From the NCBI GenBank assembly GCA_003164895.1, contig PLUL01000015.1:1-64000 (forward strand): a DNA stretch of 64,000 nt, read 5' to 3'. Source of the DNA: Bacteroidota bacterium (GTDB taxonomy: Bacteria > Bacteroidota > Bacteroidia > Palsa-948). Position 1 is the stretch's first letter. Every line of letters begins with the position of its first letter. This document shows positions 54,465 to 64,000 of this stretch, in pieces. Under the pieces are notes generated by a model. The model searched no databases. It was given only the letters and a program-made list of their open reading frames with translations, and was not told the DNA's origin. Made by a program: the position numbers and the translations under genes.

Positions 54465-54468
<4 letters not shown>
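53968..54468 (-). CDS. TenI/ThiE-like thiamine-phosphate synthase-family protein
   Basis: 166 residues from the ATG at 54468, which overlaps the stop codon of the WG-repeat gene as ATGA. Short ThiE/TenI barrel: FEEGMEQFQIHKPNFS, RIALHSDF, YAFLSPIFNSISKVGY, NIIALGGIDEDKIE, GFAGVAVLGAIW. It lacks the ThiE residues for pyrophosphate transfer (no Gln-x-Arg, no complete GxHLG-x2-D), so it is more like TenI, the thiazole tautomerase, than a second synthase. A real thiE lies at the end of the operon. Overlaps thiD by 28 bases. Confidence 0.85.
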
Positions 54469-57432
<2,964 letters not shown>

Positions 57433-57466
57433 TTATTAATCTGTAATTTGCAATCTTATAATTATT

Positions 57467-57667
57467 TTATCCGCCTTGTGTGGCTTTTATGATGATTATT
57501 TTATCGCTTTCTTTTAGTTGAAATTTTTCCCAATTATTTTTCGGAACAACTGAATTATTTACGGCAACTGCAATTCCTTTTGTATCGGAAATTGTTTTTG
57601 AAATTAAATTCTCCAGAGAATTTTCTCCGTTCAGATATTGTTCTTTATCGTTTACAAAAAATTTCAT
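57467..57667 (-). CDS. thiS: Sulfur carrier protein ThiS
   Basis: 66 residues, ubiquitin-like fold. Ends in QGG; the terminal Gly-Gly is adenylated and thiocarboxylated to carry sulfur for the thiazole ring. Pattern [41 protein letters not shown]. The partners ThiF, ThiG and ThiH are not in the window. A possible Shine-Dalgarno AGGAG stands 8-12 bases upstream, rare here, downstream of the riboswitch. Confidence 0.95.
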   Translation of the reverse strand: MKFFVNDKEQYLNGENSLENLISKTISDTKGIAVAVNNSVVPKNNWEKFQLKESDKIIIIKATQGG

Positions 57668-57741
57668 AATTAAACAGCTCCTAATAGGCAGAAAATTTTC
57701 GTAAAACTTAAAGGGAAAATGAGAGGAATATTTTTTCTCTT

Positions 57742-57826
57742 ATTTCCTTCGGCAGCATTACCTGCATCAGGTTCTAAGGGTATTCTCTCAGCCCTGGTTG
57801 TTTCGCCAGAGCACCCCCATAAGTTT
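57742..57826 (-). ncRNA. TPP riboswitch (THI element)
   Basis: On the minus strand the conserved core is clear: GGGGGTGCTCTGG, then GGGCTGAGAGAATACCC, TTAGAACCTGATGCAGGTAA and TGCTGCCGAAGGAA. This is the thiamin pyrophosphate aptamer with its CUGAGA and ACCUGA-x-GGU signatures. It precedes thiS by about 75 bases. No strong terminator hairpin is seen between aptamer and thiS, so control of translation (AGGAG region at about 57680) is more likely than attenuation. Confidence 0.95.
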
Positions 57827-57889
57827 CGCTGTAAAGATGGAAAATAAATGGAGAAAGTGAAAGAAATAATGAGGAAAGTTTTATCAACA

Positions 57890-58501
57890 TCAGCCGGTAA
57901 CGCAATGGCAGCTGGGAGAAAAATGAATGATTGTTTTCGGAAGCATTTCGCGAATATGCAACTGCATCTCATCATTAATCGTGATGTTACGTAAATCCAT
58001 CCATCTGAGCTTTGTAAGTTTCTGCATTTCATCCGGAAAAACAGAAAGATCGGTATCCCATACATCCAGTATTTCAAGATTTATTAGATCGCCAATGCGA
58101 TGCGGAAGTGAAATCAAATTATTTTTTGAGACGACAAGTTTTTTCAGATTTTTTAATTCTCCGATAGAATCAGGCAGATATTCCAATTTGTTTCCGGAAA
58201 CATCCAGCACTTGCAGATTAGTTAGTGTTCCGATTTTTTCCGGAAGCGAATCGAGTTTATTCTTGCTTAGATCCAACTCTTGCAGATTTTTTAATTTAAG
58301 AATTTCCATAGGGAAAGTTTTCAATTTCTTTCCTTTCAAACTTAATTTGTAAACCACATTGGAATGCTGAAGCGCTTCGTTAAGATTATCGTAAACCGGC
58401 TGAGCCATAAGTGTAATGGTGTCCAAAAGCTGAGAAAAGCAAATGTTGCAAGTCACAAGTAAAAAGGCAAAAGGCAGGAGTGTTTTTACAAATAATTTCA
58501 T
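57890..58501 (-). CDS. Exported leucine-rich-repeat protein
   Basis: 203 residues. Signal peptide MKLFVKTLLPFAFLLVTC ... FSQ; codons 8-18 come from a repeat of GGCAAAA and CAAGT units. About five LRR units of 23 residues follow (LKNLQELDLSKNKLDSLPEKIG, LTNLQVLDVSGNKLEYLPDSIG, LKNLKKLVVSKNNLISLPHRIG), of the bacterial 23-residue type, used for protein binding. A Cys pair in PSCHCVTG ends it. It overlaps the end of ribF by 4 bases, so it is expressed with the flavin gene; no functional link is evident. Confidence 0.87.
   Translation of the reverse strand: MKLFVKTLLPFAFLLVTCNICFSQLLDTITLMAQPVYDNLNEALQHSNVVYKLSLKGKKLKTFPMEILKLKNLQELDLSKNKLDSLPEKIGTLTNLQVLDVSGNKLEYLPDSIGELKNLKKLVVSKNNLISLPHRIGDLINLEILDVWDTDLSVFPDEMQKLTKLRWMDLRNITINDEMQLHIREMLPKTIIHFSPSCHCVTG
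58448..58480. repeat. Degenerate short repeat in the LRR signal peptide
   Basis: GCAAGT-CACAAGT and AAAAAGGC-AAAAGGC-AGGAG units, read as LLPFAFLLVTC in the LRR gene. Confidence 0.6.
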
Positions 58502-59427
58502 GCGGAAAGAATCTTTATTGTTTTTTCTTTATCTCCGGCAATCGCTTTTGTCAGCGTTTCAAGCGAATCGAACTTTTTTTCATCGCGGATTTTTTGTTTG
58601 AAAAATATTTTCAGAGTTTCTCCGTAAATTTCCTTTTCAAAGTCAAAGATATTCACTTCAATGGTACGCTTTTCTCCGTTAACTGTCGGATTAAATCCGA
58701 TGTTCATCATTCCGTTGTATATTGCCTTTTCATATTCAATAGTTACAGCGTAAATCCCATCGGCAGGAATTAATTTGTGTTTGTCGTCAATATGAACATT
58801 CGCAGTCGGAAAACCCAAGCCTTTTCCTAAACCTTTTCCCTTAACGACCTTTCCTTTGATCGAGTATTCGTACCCTAAAAACTTATTTGCCGTCTTGATG
58901 TCGCCCGATTCAAGTGCCTTACGGATTTTGCTTGAAGAAATTTCCACTTTATTTAAAACTTTTGCAGAAATTTTTTCCAGTTCAAAATTGTAAACGCTTG
59001 CCAGTTCAAAAAGTTTTTCAAAACTTCCTTCGCGATTTCTGCCGAACTGATGATTGTAACCGATGATGAGTTTTTTTACTTTCAATTTATTGACGAGAAT
59101 ATCGCGAACATATTCTGTATAGGAAATGCGCGAAAATTTTTTTGTGAACGGATGAACGATGAGATGATCCACTCCTAATTTTTCCAGCAATTCTTTTTTT
59201 TCATCTTCGGTGGAAAGAAGTTTTAAACTGTCATCATCCGGAAAAAGAACCATACGCGGATGAGGATAAAAAGTAAAGATGACGGATTCTCCTTTAACAG
59301 AAGCTGCACCTTCTTTTAACTGTTCAATGATCTTCTGATGCCCCAAATGAACGCCATCAAACGTGCCGATGGTTACAGCAGGGTTTTTTACTCCGTGAAA
59401 TTTTTCTATGCCTTCGTAAACTTTCAT
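58498..59427 (-). CDS. ribF: Bifunctional riboflavin kinase / FAD synthetase
   Basis: 309 residues. N-terminal FMN adenylyltransferase with VTIGTFDGVHLGHQKII (the GxFDGxHxGH nucleotidyl-transfer motif) and EISSSKIRKALESGDI; C-terminal riboflavin kinase with YSIKGKVVKGKGLGKGLGFPTANV and ADGIYAVTIEY. Makes FMN and then FAD in the cytosol, feeding flavoenzymes such as the dehydrogenase and flavin reductase of this window. Divergent from atpD. The LRR gene follows by an ATGA overlap. Confidence 0.96.
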   Translation of the reverse strand: MKVYEGIEKFHGVKNPAVTIGTFDGVHLGHQKIIEQLKEGAASVKGESVIFTFYPHPRMVLFPDDDSLKLLSTEDEKKELLEKLGVDHLIVHPFTKKFSRISYTEYVRDILVNKLKVKKLIIGYNHQFGRNREGSFEKLFELASVYNFELEKISAKVLNKVEISSSKIRKALESGDIKTANKFLGYEYSIKGKVVKGKGLGKGLGFPTANVHIDDKHKLIPADGIYAVTIEYEKAIYNGMMNIGFNPTVNGEKRTIEVNIFDFEKEIYGETLKIFFKQKIRDEKKFDSLETLTKAIAGDKEKTIKILSA

Positions 59428-59487
59428 TTCCTGTTATCAAATGTATGAAAATTACCTGATAATTTTTTCATTATGTTTTCCAAATAA

Positions 59488-61044
<1,557 letters not shown>

Positions 61045-61064
61045 ATTAACAGTCAAAATATACT

Positions 61065-61096
61065 AAAGGACTGACAGAATCGTCAGTCCTTTTTTG
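61065..61096 (+). terminator. Rho-independent terminator after atpD
   Basis: Stem AAAGGACTGAC (61065-61075) with GTCAGTCCTTT (61082-61092), loop AGAATC, followed by a T-run. Eleven perfect pairs. Confidence 0.92.
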
Positions 61097-61130
61097 TTTT
61101 TACATTCGAAAAATTAATTTTAAGAAAGAT

Positions 61131-62249
61131 TTGAACTTAAAACATCTTCATATTGTTGCCTTTGATGTTCCCTTTCCTCCCGATTACGGTGGCGTTATTG
61201 ATGTTTATTATAAACTGAAAGCACTTCATGAAGAAGGAATAAAAATTACGCTGCATTGTTTTGAATACGGGCGCGGAGAAAAGAAGGAACTTGAAAAATA
61301 TTGCGACAAAGTATTTTATTATATGAGAAAGGCTAATAAGCATTTGCTTTTTAATTCGCTTCCTTATATAGTAGCCAGTCGTTCGTCAGAAGAATTGGTA
61401 AAAAACCTGTTAAAGGATGATTCTCCAATTCTTTTTGAAGGACTGCATTGTTGTTTTCATTTAGATGATGTGAGGTTGAAGAATAGAAAAAAGATTGTGC
61501 GCATGCACAACATCGAGCATAATTACTATTCGAATCTCGCTTTGGTGGAAAAAAAATTCTTCCGAAGAAAATATTTTGAGAGTGAAGCGAAGAAGCTCGA
61601 GAAGTTTGAAGCAGTTCTTCATCAGTCCAATGCCATCGCTGCTATTTCTCCTGCAGATGCCAAATATCTTTCCGGTAAATACAAAAATGTTTCGAATATC
61701 ATGGCATTTCATCCGCATGATAAGATCGAAATCAAAGAAGGTAAAAGCGATTTTGCATTGTATCATGGAAGTCTGGCAGTTGGAGAAAACAACAAAGCTG
61801 CTCTTTATCTTGTAAATGAAATTTTCAATGATATAAATATTTCTTTGGTGATTGCTGGAAACGGAGCTTCTTCTGAATTGAAAGATGCAGTGAAAAACAA
61901 AAAATATATCCAGCTTCAGGAAAATATTTCAACCAAAGAAATTTATTCTCTCATTCAAAATGCACAAATCAATATTCTTCCCACTTTTCAGGCAACAGGA
62001 ATAAAATTGAAATTGCTTTCCGCTCTTTATATAGGAAGGTATTGCATAGTAAATTCTCCAATGGTAGCAAACACAGGACTTGAAGTGCTGTGCCACACGG
62101 CAGATTCTTCATCGGAAATGAAAAAAGAAGTTCTGCGATTGATTAATATTTCTTTTAGCGAAGAAGAAAAACAAAATCGTGAAAAGATTCTTGAGGAAAA
62201 TTTTTCTAACCGAAAGAATGTTATACAGTTGTTGTCTCTGTTGTTTTAG
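61131..62249 (+). CDS. Glycosyltransferase (GT4-like)
   Basis: 372 residues, starting at TTG (61131); no ATG is available nearby. Two-domain GT-B look: HIVAFDVPFPPDYGGVIDVYYKLKALHEEG at the N-terminus, RKKIVRMHNIEHNYYSNLA, AIAAISPADAKYLSGKYKN, then the second domain FALYHGSLAVGENNKAALYLVNEI, INISLVIAGNGAS, QINILPTFQATGIKLKLLSALYIGRYCIVNS with the acceptor/nucleotide region. Probably transfers a sugar onto an outer-membrane or surface glycan; donor and acceptor unknown. Lies after the atpD terminator, so it needs its own promoter. Ends by a 29-base overlap with the convergent ftsE. Confidence 0.83.
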   Translation: MNLKHLHIVAFDVPFPPDYGGVIDVYYKLKALHEEGIKITLHCFEYGRGEKKELEKYCDKVFYYMRKANKHLLFNSLPYIVASRSSEELVKNLLKDDSPILFEGLHCCFHLDDVRLKNRKKIVRMHNIEHNYYSNLALVEKKFFRRKYFESEAKKLEKFEAVLHQSNAIAAISPADAKYLSGKYKNVSNIMAFHPHDKIEIKEGKSDFALYHGSLAVGENNKAALYLVNEIFNDINISLVIAGNGASSELKDAVKNKKYIQLQENISTKEIYSLIQNAQINILPTFQATGIKLKLLSALYIGRYCIVNSPMVANTGLEVLCHTADSSSEMKKEVLRLINISFSEEEKQNREKILEENFSNRKNVIQLLSLLF

Positions 62250-62916
62250 AATCTGTAATCCTGCCGCCTTCAAAACGAATCGTTCTTCCTTTAAAATATT
62301 CAAAGAGGTGAAAATCGTGTGTGGCAATAATAACTGCGCGACCTGTTTTGCTGATCTCGTGCAGCAATCCGACAATTTCCTGAGCGGTCTCGGTATCTAA
62401 ATTTCCTGTGGGTTCATCGGCAAGGATTACTTCGGGTTCGTTGACAAGTGCGCGTGCAATAACAACACGCTGCTGTTCTCCACCCGAAAGTTCATGTGGC
62501 ATTTTAAATCCTTTCGTTCCTAAGTGAACTTTTTCCAAAACCGCCTGGGTGCGCTGCTGCATTTGTTCTTTGTCTTTCCATCCGGTGGCTTTCATTACGA
62601 AAAATAAATTTTCATTTATGGAGCGGTCTGGGAGTAATTGAAAATCTTGAAAAACAACGCCAAGTTTTCTGCGGAGGAATGGAATTTCTTTTCGTTTTAT
62701 TTTTTTGAGATTATATCCTGCAATATTTCCTTCGCCCTGGAGAAGTGGAATGTCTGCATAAAGTGTGCGAAGTAAACTGCTCTTGCCGCTTCCTGTTTTT
62801 CCAATGAGATACACAAACTCGCCTTTGTCAATGGTGAGCGAAACATCCGTGAGCACAAGGTTGTGCTTTTGAAAGATGGATGCTTTGCTTAACTCTATGA
62901 TTGTTTCAAGAGACAT
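62221..62916 (-). CDS. ftsE: FtsE-like ABC ATPase (cell division)
   Basis: 231 residues. Walker [11 protein letters not shown]-loop [13 protein letters not shown], signature [15 protein letters not shown], Walker [14 protein letters not shown]-loop [10 protein letters not shown]. The [15 protein letters not shown] stretch and overall size match FtsE, which with FtsX controls septal peptidoglycan hydrolases. ftsX is not in the window, as is usual in Bacteroidota. A lipocalin-like gene lies 16 bases upstream on the same strand. A LolD-type export ATPase is the alternative. Confidence 0.88.
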   Translation of the reverse strand: MSLETIIELSKASIFQKHNLVLTDVSLTIDKGEFVYLIGKTGSGKSSLLRTLYADIPLLQGEGNIAGYNLKKIKRKEIPFLRRKLGVVFQDFQLLPDRSINENLFFVMKATGWKDKEQMQQRTQAVLEKVHLGTKGFKMPHELSGGEQQRVVIARALVNEPEVILADEPTGNLDTETAQEIVGLLHEISKTGRAVIIATHDFHLFEYFKGRTIRFEGGRITDSKTTETTTV

Positions 62917-62932
62917 GAATGAGGTTTAGGAT

Positions 62933-63346
62933 TCATTTTATTGAAATAAATGTTCTTCTTGCACTTCCAAAATATTTGTGATGAGAAAGAACCATTTTGA
63001 TTTGAGTTAGTTCAACAATATTGTATTCTTCTTGTTTTTCTTCTCCGTTTTTGGTTTTGTATTTAATAGTTAGATGCCTTTCTTCTAATTTCCAAGAACC
63101 AGATAACGATGTATCTGTACCTACAATAATACCGTTACACGTATGATTGGAATAAAAATTAAGTTTTAATGTTTGTGTTGGAATATAATCAGGACTCCTA
63201 TCGTGAATCATATCACGTTCCAATTTCCAACTTTTTATTAAATCATTTTCACTAATAACTTTTTGTTGAGTTTGTGATAAAGCAAATTCACTCAACATCA
63301 AGCAGAAAACGCTAATAATTAAAAATGGAAATATTTCTTTTCTCAT
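62933..63346 (-). CDS. Small exported lipocalin-like protein
   Basis: 137 residues from the ATG at 63346; an in-frame ATG four codons upstream (63358) is also possible. Signal peptide ends SEFALSQ. The mature part is a chain of beta strands with DLIKSWKLERDM, LKLNFYSNHTCNGIIV, GSWKLEERHLTIKY, the spacing of the lipocalin-like family common in Bacteroidota (W in the first strand, GSWKL in the middle). Role unknown; such proteins bind small hydrophobic ligands or simply sit in the periplasm. It may be read together with ftsE, 16 bases downstream. Confidence 0.75.
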   Translation of the reverse strand: MRKEIFPFLIISVFCLMLSEFALSQTQQKVISENDLIKSWKLERDMIHDRSPDYIPTQTLKLNFYSNHTCNGIIVGTDTSLSGSWKLEERHLTIKYKTKNGEEKQEEYNIVELTQIKMVLSHHKYFGSARRTFISIK

Positions 63347-63375
63347 AGTCCAATTCATTCCATAATCCTAAAAAT

Positions 63376-63410
63376 TGTTTTCTTTCAAAATGATTAAATG
63401 AAAGAAAACA
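63376..63410. repeat. Perfect 12-base inverted repeat upstream of the lipocalin-like gene
   Basis: TGTTTTCTTTCA (63376-63387), 11-base spacer, TGAAAGAAAACA (63399-63410). It lies 30 bases upstream of the gene start on the minus strand. An odd palindrome CAACCTTAGGTTG is at 63470-63482 in the same gap. Could be a regulator site or an RNA hairpin in the leader. Confidence 0.5.
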
Positions 63411-63557
63411 TTTCGTTTCTTAAAGTTAAAGGTAGGAATTTACAAAACGAAAAAGAGTTCCGCTTTCAACAACCTTAGGTTGATAAGTAGATTTTTGATT
63501 TTTTTTTCATTCTTATTCTCGACATAATTTTATGCTCAATAATATTCTTGCCAAAAA

Positions 63558-64000
63558 ATGGACAAACGTTCAGCTTTATATATTTTTCTCTTTGGAATTT
63601 TTTTTCTGATTTGCATTGCTCTGTTTTCTCAGAAGACTGCCATCTATACCAATCCTGATGCTGATTTAAAATCCGCATTGGAACTTTTTCAAAGACAAAA
63701 ATTTGGTTCAGCACAAAAACAATTCTCAAAAATTTCGGAGCGATATGCAAGCGAGCCGAATAATCTCGTAAGAATTGATGCGGAATATTATGCTGCACTT
63801 TGTGCCCTTGAGCTTTTTAATAAAGACGCTGAGCTGTTGCTGAAAAAATTTATTGCTCAACACCCTGAAAGTCCGAGAACTCAAACGGCCTATTTTCATC
63901 TGGGGAAATATAATTACCGAAAAAAACAATACAACAAAGCGCTCGAATGGTTTTCAAAAGTAGATGTGTATGATTTGAACAACGAAGAGCTTTCTGAACT
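63558..64000 (+). CDS. TPR-containing exported protein, 5' part (cut by window edge)
   Basis: Open from the ATG at 63558 to the last base (147 codons, no stop). Signal-like N-terminus MDKRSALYIFLFGIFFLICI followed by ALFSQ. TPR-type helices are visible: ADLKSALELFQRQKFGSAQKQFSKI, LVRIDAEYYAALCALELF, TAYFHLGKYNYRKKQYNKAL. This is how large Bacteroidota TPR scaffold proteins of the outer membrane or periplasm begin; the rest is outside the window. Confidence 0.8.
   Translation, partial: MDKRSALYIFLFGIFFLICIALFSQKTAIYTNPDADLKSALELFQRQKFGSAQKQFSKISERYASEPNNLVRIDAEYYAALCALELFNKDAELLLKKFIAQHPESPRTQTAYFHLGKYNYRKKQYNKALEWFSKVDVYDLNNEELSE

Noticed and set aside
57670-58077. 135-codon minus-strand frame across the TPP riboswitch
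   Set aside because: It overlaps the structured riboswitch and the LRR gene and has no recognisable domain.

Overview
The window is A+T-rich bacterial chromosome from a member of the Bacteroidota. The evidence is a type IX secretion (T9SS) C-terminal sorting domain, the gliding lipoprotein pair gldB-gldC, promoters of the Bacteroidota form (TTTG, about 18 bases, TAnnTTTG), very few Shine-Dalgarno sequences, and TPR, DUF3857, WG-repeat, SiaC-type and DUF3127 proteins typical of the phylum. No rRNA, tRNA, CRISPR array, prophage or transposase gene was seen. The species cannot be told from the sequence; an environmental lineage is likely.

Layout. 0-8.6 kb: a T9SS-exported propeller/C39-peptidase-like protein (minus), then htpG, a small ParB-like protein, glutaryl-CoA dehydrogenase and a TPR-membrane-PP2C phosphatase (plus). 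8.6-14.5 kb (minus): a SiaC-like phosphoprotein, a TPR protein, a DUF3127 protein with an SSB-like tail, a flavin reductase, a PAS histidine kinase, an OmpH/Skp protein, gldC and gldB. 14.5-16.9 kb: a beta-barrel protein, nadE and a methyltransferase. 17.0-32.9 kb: one minus-strand run of three efflux machines of different energy classes (EmrAB-type MFS, RND, and a YbhFSR-like ABC-2 exporter), with two TolC proteins and three membrane fusion proteins, headed by a TetR regulator; a GxxExxY gene sits between the RND fusion protein and the RND pump. 33.0-42.9 kb (plus): asnS, rpoN, a PAP2-like membrane protein, a 1253-residue TPR/DUF3857/transglutaminase-like protein, a RimK/LysX-type protease-like protein, accC and ybeY. 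42.9-47.8 kb (minus): an M20 amidohydrolase, a half-size TauE/SafE permease and a propeller plus barrel outer-membrane protein. 48.0-51.3 kb: tig-clpP-clpX. 51.3-57.8 kb (minus): a TPP-riboswitch-led thiamin operon thiS-thiC-(WG-repeat protein)-thiE/tenI-like-thiD-two beta carbonic anhydrases-thiE. 57.9-64.0 kb: an LRR protein and ribF (minus), atpD with a strong terminator, a glycosyltransferase, ftsE and a lipocalin-like protein (minus), and the start of a TPR protein cut by the right edge.

How the genes work together. The thiamin genes supply the pyrimidine (ThiC, ThiD), the sulfur carrier (ThiS) and the coupling step (ThiE); thiG, thiH and thiF are not here. The TetR gene and the three pumps look like one detergent/drug/bile-type export regulon. 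The SpoIIE-type phosphatase and the convergent SiaC-like gene resemble two of the parts of a Sia partner-switching pathway.

The least ordinary feature is a set of short degenerate direct repeats (units about 7-12 bases, different at each site). They lie in translation starts, stop codons, signal-peptide codons of at least four exported proteins, and even in frame inside ThiD and NadE. A separate REP-like double hairpin supplies the N-terminal codons of a fifth exported protein, the WG-repeat gene of the thiamin operon.
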